Source of the DNA: a virus | DNA length: 64,000 nucleotides | Reading direction: 5' to 3' (one strand) | Virus record (IMG/VR): IMGVR_UViG_3300025671_000044 | Span: 33,760-97,759 of that record | Shown here: positions 43,646 to 52,522 of the stretch, in pieces | How the letters are laid out: every line of letters begins with the position of its first letter | Numbering within the stretch: the stretch's first letter is position 1 | Made by a program: the position numbers and the translations under genes | The notes under the pieces: model-generated | The model's input: only the letters and a program-made list of their open reading frames with translations | Told to the model about the DNA's origin: nothing | Databases searched by the model: none

Positions 43646-44566
43646 TCAGCCACCCATTACAGGTTTTTTGTTGGCTGCTTCTCCAGCTTTCGCTGGGCTT
43701 TGCGACTTCATTGATTTTGAAGCCTTACCGCCTGGAGTGTTAACATTCCCTGCGCTATCTTCTTTTGGTGCTGCTGCGCCTGTTCCGCCTTTTTCATCAG
43801 CTGAACCTTGTGCGATATTTGCAGATGTTCCGCCCATATCGTTTTTACCTGCTACTGCTGATTTTGTGCCGTTTGTGCCAGTATCACCCATTTTTGGTGT
43901 GATTTTTTCTACATACTCACGCATTTGTTCGCTTGCTGTTTTTGCCTCTTTTGACTCTTCAACTTCTTCGTCAGCTGCTTCTTCAACTTCTTCGTCAGCT
44001 GCTTCTTCAACTTCTTCGTCATCTGCTTCGAATGCCATTGCTTCTTCTTCTGGCTCTTCGTCGCCTGGCTCTTCGTCGCCTGGCTCTTCGTCACCCATCA
44101 TTTTTTCAAATTCTGCTTTTAATGCTTCTAGTGCATCTTCTAGATCAGCCATTGCTTCTTCTGGACCTTCGGCTTCTTCGTCGTCGTCGCCTTCGTCGTC
44201 CATGTCCATGTCGCCTTCGTCGCCACCTTCAATGTCACCTATCATGTCCATTGCTGGATCTGCTTCCATTTCTGGCTCATCTAGTCCAAACATTTCGTCT
44301 AGATCGTCATCTTCTGACTCGTCAACTTCTTCATCAGTTGCTTCATCTAGATCGTCATCTTCTGACTCGTCTACTTCTTCGTCAGTTGCTTCATCTACTT
44401 CTTCATCTGTAGTCTCTTCAACTTCTTCGTCAGCTTCGTCTAAAATGTTTTGATAAATTTCTCTTGATTTTTCTACAACGATTTCGTGGAATAGTGCTTC
44501 TGCGCCATCACGGTCCTCGTTAACTAGTTTTTCGAGCATTTCCTCGAATTTTGTTTGATCAGTCAT
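43646..44566 (-). CDS. Very acidic prohead core-like protein (gp67/gp68 role?)
   Basis: I place the start at 44566 (MTDQTKFEEMLEKLVNEDRD) because AAGGAG is 6 bases upstream; the longer frame would translate the ribosome site itself. The 306-residue protein has a short helical head and then about 160 residues of Asp/Glu repeats (EEVDEATDEEVDESEDDDLD, GDEEPGDEEP), a short helix (LEDALEALKAEFEKMM), and a Gly/Ser/Lys-rich tail ending KKPVMGG. Acidic internal core proteins (T4 gp67, gp68) are made next to gp21 and are degraded in the prohead, so a core role fits. Identity with either is not shown. Confidence 0.8.
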   Translation of the reverse strand: MTDQTKFEEMLEKLVNEDRDGAEALFHEIVVEKSREIYQNILDEADEEVEETTDEEVDEATDEEVDESEDDDLDEATDEEVDESEDDDLDEMFGLDEPEMEADPAMDMIGDIEGGDEGDMDMDDEGDDDEEAEGPEEAMADLEDALEALKAEFEKMMGDEEPGDEEPGDEEPEEEAMAFEADDEEVEEAADEEVEEAADEEVEESKEAKTASEQMREYVEKITPKMGDTGTNGTKSAVAGKNDMGGTSANIAQGSADEKGGTGAAAPKEDSAGNVNTPGGKASKSMKSQSPAKAGEAANKKPVMGG

Positions 44567-44599
44567 GTCATTCTCCTTTATTGTCAAGGCTGTCAGTTA

Positions 44600-44607
44600 T
44601 ATTTACA
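44600..44607 (-). promoter_or_regulatory. Late promoter TGTAAATA for the prohead operon
   Basis: TGTAAATA lies 33 bases before the preferred start of the acidic core gene. It would drive the core, gp21, gp22 and gp23 unit that ends at the terminator at 40673. Confidence 0.5.
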
Positions 44608-44630
44608 CTTTATAGGAAAATATACGCAGA

Positions 44631-44652
44631 AATGGGCTCAAACGAGCCTATT
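44631..44652. terminator. Hairpin between the MptE-like and acidic core genes
   Basis: The stem AATGGGCTC/GAGCCTATT (9 bp with one G-T pair) has loop AAAC. A TTTT tract follows on the plus strand and ATTTC on the minus strand, so termination strength for the minus-strand operon is uncertain. Confidence 0.55.
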
Positions 44653-44662
44653 TTGTGCGCAC

Positions 44663-45424
44663 TTATGATAATTTTAAAGATTTTTTAAATTTTTCTATAG
44701 TAATGTGTCTTAAATTATCGTGTCCTTCTAAACTTTTTGGAGTAAAAAATCCTTCTTCAGGAACTACTCTTATATATCTAATTTTTGGATTTTTTTGAAT
44801 TACACTTGCTGTTTGTCTTTCCCAATTTCCAAAATAAGTTGCTCTATCATTGATGTTTTTATAGTTTTCGGTGCCAGCATACATATTGTTTACCAATTCA
44901 TTTCTAATACCTATGCCTTGATAGTCAAAACCAAGAATGTATATTTCTTTGGGTTTTTGTTGACTTGCAAAGTTCAATGCAGTAGGTCCACTGCTCCAAC
45001 CAAGATTAGGTTGAAATAGGTTTATATTTTGCACACTTCTACTATACTTGTTAGGATTTGTCCATACTGGATACTTGTGTTGATAACCGTTAGTTGATAT
45101 TTCCCTAATCATTTTTGTATCAACTGCTACCAAATAATCAGGAATAAACTCTCTATACAAAGCATTACAACCATAAATTGTGCCAAGCGGGCGTAGTTCT
45201 TCTAAAATTATGCCTTTTCTACTGGTTCCATTGCCTAATACAAAACAAGTGTCATTTTGTTTTATTTGATCACTAGGACCTGGGCTTATAGGTGGCGGAG
45301 GAGGTTTAGGTAATTCTCTTACCCGTGCATGAAGTTTAGCTGCTTGATTTATAGCTGCTTTCTCTTCTTTTTTTCTTGCTTTTCTTTGAGCTTTAGTTTC
45401 GCCAGGAATATATACTTTGGGCAA
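44663..45424 (-). CDS. MptE-like/DUF115-type Rossmann protein
   Basis: This 253-residue protein starts at a TTG (MPKVYIPGETKAQRKARKKE) with AGGAG 7 bases upstream. The first 50 residues are basic and then proline-rich (ELPKPPPPPISPGP). The rest is a nucleotide-binding alpha/beta domain: CFVLGNGTSRKGIILEELRP, GTIYGCNALYREFIPDYLVA with VDTKM, PNLGWSSGPTALNFASQQ, and EIYILGFDYQGIG. This pattern resembles the DUF115/MptE-like group linked to sugar or pterin chemistry and flagellin glycosylation. The role in a phage head cluster is unknown. It ends near a hairpin at 44631. Confidence 0.75.
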   Translation of the reverse strand: MPKVYIPGETKAQRKARKKEEKAAINQAAKLHARVRELPKPPPPPISPGPSDQIKQNDTCFVLGNGTSRKGIILEELRPLGTIYGCNALYREFIPDYLVAVDTKMIREISTNGYQHKYPVWTNPNKYSRSVQNINLFQPNLGWSSGPTALNFASQQKPKEIYILGFDYQGIGIRNELVNNMYAGTENYKNINDRATYFGNWERQTASVIQKNPKIRYIRVVPEEGFFTPKSLEGHDNLRHITIEKFKKSLKLS

Positions 45425-45434
45425 TAATTGACTC

Positions 45435-45686
45435 CTATGCTACTGCTTCTTCACCACCTTGAGCAGCTAGTCCATACATTGCCCTAACATATAGTAAGTC
45501 TTTTTCAGCTTCTCTTTTATGAGCATCGTCTGCCCTACGTGCCCTGTTTATATCTTTTAGCGTGAGTCTAGTTTTTCTTGTATCATCCATTGAAATTGGT
45601 GTTTCATCGTCGTCGGCGATGTATCTCTGGTCCTCTTTGGGTTCCATAGTCTGTTTATCAAAATAATATAACTCACGTAGTATCAT
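45435..45686 (-). CDS. Small hypothetical protein between portal and MptE-like gene
   Basis: This 83-residue charged protein begins MILRELYYFDKQTMEPKEDQ and contains LTLKDINRARRADDAHKREA then EKDLLYVRAMYGLAAQGG. A helical second half is likely. In marine T4-like phages a small gene of this kind commonly sits beside gp20; its function is not known to me. CATAAATA lies 5 bases before the ATG with no ribosome site, so its mRNA may be leaderless. It is separated from gp20 by 8 bases. Confidence 0.78.
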   Translation of the reverse strand: MILRELYYFDKQTMEPKEDQRYIADDDETPISMDDTRKTRLTLKDINRARRADDAHKREAEKDLLYVRAMYGLAAQGGEEAVA

Positions 45687-45691
45687 AGTAT

Positions 45692-45699
45692 TATTTATG
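45692..45699 (-). promoter_or_regulatory. Late promoter CATAAATA, 5 bases from a start codon
   Basis: The minus strand reads CATAAATA, ATACT, ATG. It overlaps the last codons of gp20. Confidence 0.5.
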
Positions 45700-47404
45700 C
45701 CTCTGTTGCAGTATCGTCTGCTCCTACCGCAGTTTCGTCACCTCCAGCTGCAATATCGTCAGTTTCTACTTCATCTCCTGCTGTAGCTTCTAAATCATTA
45801 TTGATGTCGCTTCCGGTGATACCTGCATCTCTTAATTGTGCTGCCGCATCAACATCACCTGCATTAAAGTATTCGTCGTTTTCTTCACGCCACAGTCTTT
45901 CGTTTTCTGCAATTTCCTCTTTGCTCAATCCTAAGAAACGTCCAAGAGCAAATCTATTGGAAATAAACGGAATTTGTTGCATTTGTGCAAAAGTTGATAT
46001 TCTGTTGTTATCAAGTTCAGCTTGTCTATAACTTGCAAAGTTTTGCGGAGGTTGCAGTTTTAGATCAAACATAGCAACATCGACATTGATACCTTTCTTA
46101 TTGAGATACAGTTTGAATTCATTGTTAAAAACATCAGTAATCATGCTTTGCAAGCGTTCGCAATAATTGTTGAAACGCAATTCTTGAATATACGCTGTGC
46201 CCACTCTACCATCATTGTATTGGCTTGCACTGTCATCTGCGCCAGTTGGCAAGTAGCTCGAAGGAATACGCAAGCCACGTAGTAATTTGTTTGTAAAATA
46301 CTTTAAATCGTCAATTTCTCCCAGATTTGTTCCGCCTGGTAGTGTTTCAACCTTACTGCCGCGGCCTTCAGCAGTTTGAGGAAAGAAGTAGTCTTCGTTA
46401 ATTGATAGCGGGTTGTAACTGCTGTCTATGACTGTTTGGCCACCGCCTGTCTTGGATGGGATTCTTCTTTGATGAATTTCCGTTTTTACACGCTCCACAA
46501 ACTGCATAGCAAGGTGTGATGGCATGTTGCCCACATCAACGTAGAATACTCTGCGCTCAGGCGCACGTTGGACACGATAGATAATAATCGCATCTTCAAG
46601 CAGTTCTTTTTGCTTGTATACTTTGAAAATACTTTCTAGCAAACTGTTGCCAAAAGGAAAGTTTTGGTCTAATCCTTCGCTCATTGACAAGTGAACCACA
46701 TGTTGTGCATCAACTGCTGTTTCATTTGCTTCGTTGCCAAATCTACTGTTGTTGCTGTCAGGTGTTCTTCCTGTCATATATTTTTGATCAAGTGTTTGAT
46801 AGCCAGCGCCGCCGCCTGGGCCATATGCTTGATTTGTGTTGATTTTTGTTGCACTCAGTGCTTCAAAGGCAATGTTAATGTCTTTGACAATATACTGTTC
46901 TGGACGTTTGCCTTGTGATTCGTTAACAATAATTTTAGTTACATTGGCTGGATCAACATGAAACCACTTTTGTGTTTCTGGATCTCTAATAAAGAACTGA
47001 TCGCCAAACTTAAACACGTTTCTAATAATTTTAAAGATACGCTTTTCAAATTCTTGTATCTTGCACCACTGTTTAAGATACTGGCCAATTACTTGAACTT
47101 CAGTGTTGGTTGGTGCTTTGCTGAATACCAGTTTAAATGGAGTTTGATTTTCTTTGTTTTTCTGCGAACAGAACTCTGCAAGTATGTCAAGAGCAGCATT
47201 TACTTCACTGTCGTTGTCCATGGTGTTGTATTGACCATAGCGTTCAATACGGTTTGGTGAACCAACATAAACATCTGGTAAGTGAGAACTGTAGTTTGCT
47301 GCTGCTGGACCTACGCCTTGGCCTTTGTTAAAGCTAAAAGGCGAATAGCTACCGCCAACATTCATACTTGTGGCTACTGGAGTAAAGTGTTTCTTCCAAC
47401 TCAT
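45695..47404 (-). CDS. gp20: Portal vertex protein gp20
   Basis: This 569-residue portal forms the dodecameric DNA gate and prohead initiator. Characteristic segments are NDSEVNAALDILAEFCSQKN, FGDQFFIRDPETQKWFHVDP, LHSMSEGLDQNFPFGNSLLE-type crown text (seen as VHLSMSEGLDQNFPFGNSLL), YRVQRAPERRVFYVDVGNMP, DYFFPQTAEGRGSKVETLPG, IDDLKYFTNKLLRGLRIPSS and YLPTGADD. T4 gp20 is 524 residues; the extra length is an acidic Asp/Glu/Ala-rich C-terminus. Its start overlaps the stop of the tape-measure gene by 4 bases, which suggests translational coupling. Confidence 0.97.
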   Translation of the reverse strand: MSWKKHFTPVATSMNVGGSYSPFSFNKGQGVGPAAANYSSHLPDVYVGSPNRIERYGQYNTMDNDSEVNAALDILAEFCSQKNKENQTPFKLVFSKAPTNTEVQVIGQYLKQWCKIQEFEKRIFKIIRNVFKFGDQFFIRDPETQKWFHVDPANVTKIIVNESQGKRPEQYIVKDINIAFEALSATKINTNQAYGPGGGAGYQTLDQKYMTGRTPDSNNSRFGNEANETAVDAQHVVHLSMSEGLDQNFPFGNSLLESIFKVYKQKELLEDAIIIYRVQRAPERRVFYVDVGNMPSHLAMQFVERVKTEIHQRRIPSKTGGGQTVIDSSYNPLSINEDYFFPQTAEGRGSKVETLPGGTNLGEIDDLKYFTNKLLRGLRIPSSYLPTGADDSASQYNDGRVGTAYIQELRFNNYCERLQSMITDVFNNEFKLYLNKKGINVDVAMFDLKLQPPQNFASYRQAELDNNRISTFAQMQQIPFISNRFALGRFLGLSKEEIAENERLWREENDEYFNAGDVDAAAQLRDAGITGSDINNDLEATAGDEVETDDIAAGGDETAVGADDTATEA

Positions 47405-50169
47405 ACTGTTAACGCTCCTTTCAAGAAGTCGTTGCTAATTCCGCGAACTCCGCGGTTGGTTTGATTTGTTGCTGCGAGTAATTGCATGGTAGTAGTATTT
47501 AACCGATTTATGGCAGCAACCACATCAGACTGACGAGTCATATTAGCTTCGCCTGCTGGTATAATCTGTTCTCCTCTATGCACAAACTGTAATCCATCTT
47601 TTTGTTCAAACGGATTTCCAGTTGCTCTTAATGTGCCAACTCTTTTGTTTGGTAATGCTGCATTTAGTTGTCCTAATAGTTCTAACGCTTCATTAGAAAT
47701 TGTTCCTTGTTGATTTTGTATTCTCAATTCATCCAATGCTCTGCTTAAATCGCCAACAGTTCTATTGTTACTCCACGAATTTTGGACGTTGCCAGCCCAG
47801 AACCCAGTGTCTAAGCCGCTTGCTGCGAATATCTTATTTACTAATTCTTGTCCACCCACTTCATTAACATCTGTTAATCCGTATAATCCAAATTTAGCAA
47901 GATCGTCAAAATTTAATAGTCCATCTCCTTGAATGTCATTTAATATAGTTTCTGCTCCAGCACTATCGGGTGTACCAGTAACTGATGTTCTTTTACCTTC
48001 TCCGGTAACAGCTTTTACCGCAGCACTTACTGCTGTGCTAATTAATGTTGGTATCTTTTCATTTATAATATCTAAAATTGAATTTGTCAAGTCTGTGACT
48101 AGTGAGGTTAATTTTTGTGTAAACGTTTCACCTGGAGACATACCAAGCCAGTCACGCAGACTGGTTTCTACAGTATCCATTGCATTTGATATAGCATCTG
48201 ACATTGCTTGTATTACAGTATTGTTCTTCATAAAATCACTAAAGGCAGTGCTTACACTAGAAATTACACCTTGATCAGAAAAAATACTTGAAATTGCATC
48301 ATTAATTTTTGTAATAAACCCTTGATCGCTTGTTAAGTCTGTGAATATTTTAGTTACTGCATTACTGATGTTTGTTATAAAACCTTGATCGCTTGTTAGG
48401 TTTGTAAAAATGTCAGTGACACTTTTTGTTACATCACTTATAAATGTTCCGTCTGCTGTTAGTTTTTCGTATACACCTTTAATACTATCACTGATACTAG
48501 TTAAAAAATTACTTGCACCGTCTCCGCTGAATGCATTTGCTATACCGTCTGTGATTTTTTTAAGTATGCCGCCAGCTCGTTGTCCTCTGTTTGGACCTCC
48601 AGGTTCACTTTCAATAGGACCTAACAAATAGTCAGCAATAGCATTACCTGCTTCTGTGACTTTCATTTTCAAAAATTCTAAAGGTGTTCCGCCTTCTGCA
48701 CTAAAGTTATTAAAATCATCTATAAATGCTTGTAACGGTTGAGTAATATTTTCAACAAACCATGTATCAATTGTTGTTGTAAAATTTTTAATGCCTTCGC
48801 TTGCATTAGCAAAAGCACCGCTTTCACCTTGTTCGCCAAACAATTGTTTGAATGTCTCAGACAGGCTGTTGCCAATTCTTTTCAAAGATTCAAACGTTTC
48901 ACTGTTCAAAAATTCCTCTAAGATAAATGATGACAATCTTGATATTGCATCTGAAAATCCTGCAAACAATTCTGTTAGTTTATTACGTTGTTCTTGTTCT
49001 TTTTCAGCTGCATCAGGATCAATGTTTGCCATTGCTCTAAAGGCAGGCATCGCATCAAACAGTGCAGCCAAAGGACTACCTTGTGCTCTCAATGCTCTAA
49101 TCTGTGCTGGATCCATTGCTGCAACAGTATTACCAATAAGAGGACCAAGTTGCTGCATGTTTCTTAGGAATTCAGTATTGCTCATACCTTCCATGTTTCT
49201 AATCAAGTTAACCATTTGTTGACCAGCAGCACTTTGACTCAAACCTATTTCTAATTGGCTACCACGCAATCCACTTGCCATGTCCATGATGTCGCCAGTA
49301 AAGCCTGGTAAGAAACTTGCAAGACTTGCCATGTTGCGTTCCAGTTGTCCTGCACCGTCAGCACTTGCTCTTGCTTGCAATGCCTGGAATGCTGCACTGT
49401 TTTGCAACTCGCTGGTTTGATTCAATAATTCTTGTCTGTTTTTGCCTGTTGCTTTTGCAAGCAAGTCAATTTCTTTTAGATAGTTTGCACTGCCTTCAAT
49501 TAACTCTGCATTGCTCATGCGTTGCAATAATCCTTGGCGTTGCATGTTGTTTGAATAAGACAGAAAGCCTTCGTTGATATCTTGAGCAGTAAATCCTAAT
49601 TGTAAAAGTCTTTGACCAAGATCACTTTGACGGATACCTTTTGATATTTCTGAGAAACGTTTTGCACCGTCTGTGACTGTGCCGCCTAGCATCCTTAACA
49701 CTTCGCTGTTGCCAGATATAGTTTCGTAAAACTGTGTCATAGCCATGCCACTGGTTGCAGCAACTTTGTTCATTTCAAAAATACTGTTGCTGAATCCTGC
49801 ACCAACTTGGCTTAGTTCTCTAAATTGATGTGTGCTTTGGTCAGCATATTCAACTAGTCTTTGTAGTGCGCTGTTGCTGCCTAAAATGTATTTGCTAAAG
49901 TCGCTTACACCACTAACACCGTGTTGCAAAACATTGGCATACTTGTTTAAACCTTTTCCAGCTAGGTCAGCTGCTTTACCAAGTAGTCCAAGTTCTTTTG
50001 TGCCTTTTGCTACAGAATCATTGTGTGCTTTGCGTAGTCTAGCTTCAGCTTGAGCCGCAGCATTGGTGCCTCTTTGCATTGATCTTGTTAATTCAACAAG
50101 TCTCATAAGAGTTGCTTCACTGGCTACACCATCTGGTCCACCTACATTACGAATATCTGTATCAGTCAC
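47401..50169 (-). CDS. gp29: Tail tape-measure protein (gp29-like)
   Basis: The protein has 922 residues and is mostly helical with long amphipathic and weakly hydrophobic stretches, as in tape measures that set tail length. Visible parts are an N-terminal helical region (TLMRLVELTRSMQRGTNAAA), a central Ala/Leu/Met-rich region, four imperfect 20-25-residue repeats (SVTDIFTNLTSDQGFITNI, AVTKIFTDLTSDQGFITKI), and a C-terminal domain with QFVHRGEQIIPAGEANM, a motif often seen near tape-measure ends. T4 gp29 is 590 residues. It is next to the portal rather than beside gp48, unlike T4. A large baseplate hub protein is the main alternative. Confidence 0.68.
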   Translation of the reverse strand: MTDTDIRNVGGPDGVASEATLMRLVELTRSMQRGTNAAAQAEARLRKAHNDSVAKGTKELGLLGKAADLAGKGLNKYANVLQHGVSGVSDFSKYILGSNSALQRLVEYADQSTHQFRELSQVGAGFSNSIFEMNKVAATSGMAMTQFYETISGNSEVLRMLGGTVTDGAKRFSEISKGIRQSDLGQRLLQLGFTAQDINEGFLSYSNNMQRQGLLQRMSNAELIEGSANYLKEIDLLAKATGKNRQELLNQTSELQNSAAFQALQARASADGAGQLERNMASLASFLPGFTGDIMDMASGLRGSQLEIGLSQSAAGQQMVNLIRNMEGMSNTEFLRNMQQLGPLIGNTVAAMDPAQIRALRAQGSPLAALFDAMPAFRAMANIDPDAAEKEQEQRNKLTELFAGFSDAISRLSSFILEEFLNSETFESLKRIGNSLSETFKQLFGEQGESGAFANASEGIKNFTTTIDTWFVENITQPLQAFIDDFNNFSAEGGTPLEFLKMKVTEAGNAIADYLLGPIESEPGGPNRGQRAGGILKKITDGIANAFSGDGASNFLTSISDSIKGVYEKLTADGTFISDVTKSVTDIFTNLTSDQGFITNISNAVTKIFTDLTSDQGFITKINDAISSIFSDQGVISSVSTAFSDFMKNNTVIQAMSDAISNAMDTVETSLRDWLGMSPGETFTQKLTSLVTDLTNSILDIINEKIPTLISTAVSAAVKAVTGEGKRTSVTGTPDSAGAETILNDIQGDGLLNFDDLAKFGLYGLTDVNEVGGQELVNKIFAASGLDTGFWAGNVQNSWSNNRTVGDLSRALDELRIQNQQGTISNEALELLGQLNAALPNKRVGTLRATGNPFEQKDGLQFVHRGEQIIPAGEANMTRQSDVVAAINRLNTTTMQLLAATNQTNRGVRGISNDFLKGALTV

Positions 50170-50244
50170 TTTTGATTCCTAAATTAACTACGCACTTAAT
50201 TAAATATGGTATATACTGTATAAGTTATTTATCCGGAGAAAAAT

Positions 50245-51099
50245 ATGAGCGAAATAACAGCAAATCCGCTGATGAAACATTTTCGTCAGCCCAAATTGTT
50301 TATCGATTTACCTAGTAAAGGGTTGTTCTATGCACCTGGATCGCTAGAAAAAACAGAAAACAATCAATATGCAGTTTATCCTATGACGGCAAAAGACGAA
50401 ATCATGATCAAAACGCCTGATGCATTGCTCAACGGACAAAGCACAGTCAATGTGATTCAAAACTGTGTGCCTGCTATCAAGAACGCATGGATGGTGCCAA
50501 GTATTGATCTTGATGCACTGCTTACAGCAATTCGTATTGCAACTTATGGTGAAATGTTAACTATGGATATAACTATTCCAGGCACAGCAGAAGAGCGTAG
50601 CTTTGAAACAAACTTAGTTGAATTACTAGACGAACTTAACAGTCAAACTTATGATCCAATCTTTGAACACAACGAGTTTAAAGTAGAAACACAACCAATG
50701 AACTATAGACAGTTTACAGATGTTGCACTCAAAACATTTGAAGAACAGCGTATTCTTCGTATTGTTGATGACGAAAAATTGAGTGAAGTAGAAAAACTAT
50801 CTCAGTTTAATGAAACATTCTCAAGACTCACAGAAATGAATCTAACAAGTGTGTATTCAAGTGTTGTAAGCATCACAGTAGGTGATCAAACTGTAACTGA
50901 TAAAAATCACATCATGGAGTTTTTACAGAACGCACCTGTTGAATTTTACAAGTCACTGCTTGACCATGTTGATAATCAACGCAAAAAATTTGCTGTAAAA
51001 CCAAGAAAAATTGTCACAACAGAAGAGGATAGAGCAACTGGCGCTCCTGAAACATTTGAAGTGCCTATTAACTTTGACGCTTCAAATTTTTTCGCATAA
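50245..51099 (+). CDS. gp26: Baseplate hub assembly protein gp26-like
   Basis: This 284-residue protein matches the T4 baseplate protein family that includes gp26: PKLFIDLPSKGLFYAPGSLE, YAVYPMTAKDEIMIKTPDAL, LNGQSTVNVIQNCVPAIKNA, SIDLDALLTAIRIATYGEML. The C-terminal half is helical with ETFSRLTEMNLTSVYSSVVS. T4 gp26 is 208 residues and works in hub assembly. CGGAG lies 7 bases before the ATG. The gene diverges from the tape-measure gene with a gap of 75 bases, in which only weak promoter-like sequence (TATACT, TATAAG) is seen. Confidence 0.8.
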   Translation: MSEITANPLMKHFRQPKLFIDLPSKGLFYAPGSLEKTENNQYAVYPMTAKDEIMIKTPDALLNGQSTVNVIQNCVPAIKNAWMVPSIDLDALLTAIRIATYGEMLTMDITIPGTAEERSFETNLVELLDELNSQTYDPIFEHNEFKVETQPMNYRQFTDVALKTFEEQRILRIVDDEKLSEVEKLSQFNETFSRLTEMNLTSVYSSVVSITVGDQTVTDKNHIMEFLQNAPVEFYKSLLDHVDNQRKKFAVKPRKIVTTEEDRATGAPETFEVPINFDASNFFA

Positions 51100-51104
51100 G
51101 GATC

Positions 51105-51323
51105 TTGGCTCTCCCCGTGGAGAAAATATTACAAGAGGTCAAGGTCCAAGAAGAAGAAATTAAACAACTCCGCTACGATTTAGCCAAAATGGTTTGGCAC
51201 ATGCGTGGTGGTTTGAGTTATGATGATGCTTTTATGCTGTCTCCAGAGGACAGAGAAGTTATAGCTAAACTTGCCGAAGATAATTTAGAAGTTGCTAAGA
51301 AAACACAACAGCCGTTTTTTTAA
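51105..51323 (+). CDS. Small helical protein after gp26, non-ATG start
   Basis: The 72-residue frame starts at a TTG (51105); a GTG at 51117 is in frame and gives MEKILQEVKVQEEEIKQLRY. No ATG is available. The protein is a charged helix (EKILQEVKVQEEEIKQLRYD) followed by LAKMVWHMRGGLSYDDAFML. It overlaps the stop of the next minus-strand gene. Its tight placement behind gp26 suggests it is a partner in hub assembly, perhaps in the position of T4 gp51, but sequence support for that name is lacking. Confidence 0.72.
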   Translation: MALPVEKILQEVKVQEEEIKQLRYDLAKMVWHMRGGLSYDDAFMLSPEDREVIAKLAEDNLEVAKKTQQPFF

Positions 51324-51997
51324 TCTTTAGTTACAGTGTAACCTGCTTTTTTCAAAAGTGCAATTGCTTTTTGTGTTGCATCACCTGGTGCACCCTGAGC
51401 AGACTTAAATGTTGCAGGTGGTTCGTCACCAGCAAATTTACCTTTTGAATATCCTGCTTTGCTAGTAAAGCCTTTTCTTACAACTTGGTCAATAACACTT
51501 TTGATTTGTCCGCCGCTTAATACATCGCCTGCTGCTGCTTCATCGTATTGACTTGCTGCTAGTCTTGCAATCTTCTGTTGATCAGCTGGCATCTTGTTAA
51601 TGCTTGCTGCACTTCCTTGATTGCCTAAACCAGCTGCGGCTGCTGCTTGACCAGCTGCTGTCTTTTGTGCTGCTGCTTGGGCTGCTGCTTTTTTATCCTG
51701 TGCAGCAGCTTTTGCTCTCATCTTGCTGCCTTTGCTTGGTAGTGCTTTAATAATAGCTGCTGCTTCTGCTCCGTAACCTTTTTGCTTCAAGTAATTTAAC
51801 AGTGTGCCAGCAGTTGCAGGCTGCTTGCTTGTTTTAAGAAATGCGTTAAACTCAATACGCAATTGATTTACTTCGTCTTTTATACTTTGTTTGCCAGCTT
51901 TATTTGCTGCACGTTGTTGACGAGCAAGTTTTCCAAACGGATTTAATCCAATTTCATCTAATTCATTTTGTTCTGCAATAACTTGAAATACTTTCAT
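51320..51997 (-). CDS. Ala/Lys-rich hypothetical protein
   Basis: The protein has 225 residues and begins MKVFQVIAEQNELDEIGLNP. The N-terminal third includes FGKLARQQRAANKAGKQSIK and a small helical domain (LLNYLKQKGYGAEAAAIIKA). The centre is a low-complexity Ala/Lys/Gln run (AAAQAAAQKTAAGQAAAAAG). The end contains VIDQVVRKGFTSKAGYSKGK and a short alpha/beta motif (IALLKKAGYTVTKD). This style fits virion or internal head proteins of marine T4-like phages, but no family name is supported. Convergent with the small plus-strand gene, overlapping at the stop codons. Confidence 0.75.
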   Translation of the reverse strand: MKVFQVIAEQNELDEIGLNPFGKLARQQRAANKAGKQSIKDEVNQLRIEFNAFLKTSKQPATAGTLLNYLKQKGYGAEAAAIIKALPSKGSKMRAKAAAQDKKAAAQAAAQKTAAGQAAAAAGLGNQGSAASINKMPADQQKIARLAASQYDEAAAGDVLSGGQIKSVIDQVVRKGFTSKAGYSKGKFAGDEPPATFKSAQGAPGDATQKAIALLKKAGYTVTKD

Positions 51998-52017
51998 GAG
52001 AGTTTCCTTAATATAAA

Positions 52018-52503
52018 TTATTTATCTTCTGCATATATTTGTTTTAACTTTTCATCAGCAAACACTTCTTTGCCACCTCTATCCTTGAAACCTAATCCAA
52101 GAATAATTTTATCACGTATTTCACAGGTGCTGCTCCAACTCAATGTGTTTGCTGCTTGAATAACTTTACCTGTTATCACAGCATTACCTAAAGTTGACTC
52201 TAACAGCAAAACAATTCGTGGCAATCTACTAGTGTCACTAGTAACTCTACCAACTGGCAATGTCCAACTTTCTTTGTATATATTTTTTATCTCTTTTTTA
52301 CGAGTGATAGTTTCATATTCATATCCTTTAAGCATATCAAGGAGTATGTTTAAATCTTTTTCATCAATATGAAACACGCCATCTTCTTCATCACTTGCCC
52401 AATTGCGTTCACACTTACCACACTGTCCACTATTAGGTGTTCTCCAACACATTTGTGGAGTATTTGCTTTTTTTACAATATTTCTTACTAATTCTGTTGC
52501 CAT
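52018..52503 (-). CDS. Hypothetical protein with Cys-rich segment
   Basis: I choose the ATG at 52503 (MATELVRNIVKKANTPQMCW); a longer frame would need a GTG at 52557 inside a hairpin. The 161-residue product has CWRTPNSGQCGKCERNW near residue 19, which could hold a metal, followed by a mixed alpha/beta domain (TLPVGRVTSDTSRLPRIVLL, TLSWSSTCEIRDKIILGLGF). No catalytic motif is evident. An AGTAAATA motif lies 4 bases before the ATG without a ribosome site. Unknown function. Confidence 0.75.
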   Translation of the reverse strand: MATELVRNIVKKANTPQMCWRTPNSGQCGKCERNWASDEEDGVFHIDEKDLNILLDMLKGYEYETITRKKEIKNIYKESWTLPVGRVTSDTSRLPRIVLLLESTLGNAVITGKVIQAANTLSWSSTCEIRDKIILGLGFKDRGGKEVFADEKLKQIYAEDK

Positions 52504-52507
52504 ATTA

Positions 52508-52515
52508 TATTTACT
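52508..52515 (-). promoter_or_regulatory. Late promoter AGTAAATA, 4 bases from a start codon
   Basis: The minus strand reads AGTAAATA, TAAT, ATG. It lies 7 bases after a perfect hairpin. Confidence 0.45.
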
Positions 52516-52522
52516 ACTATTA

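Noticed and set aside
43668-44453. Long plus-strand frame rich in Ser opposite the acidic prohead core gene
   Set aside because: It is the mirror of Asp/Glu codon repeats on the minus strand; no ribosome site and purely low-complexity composition.
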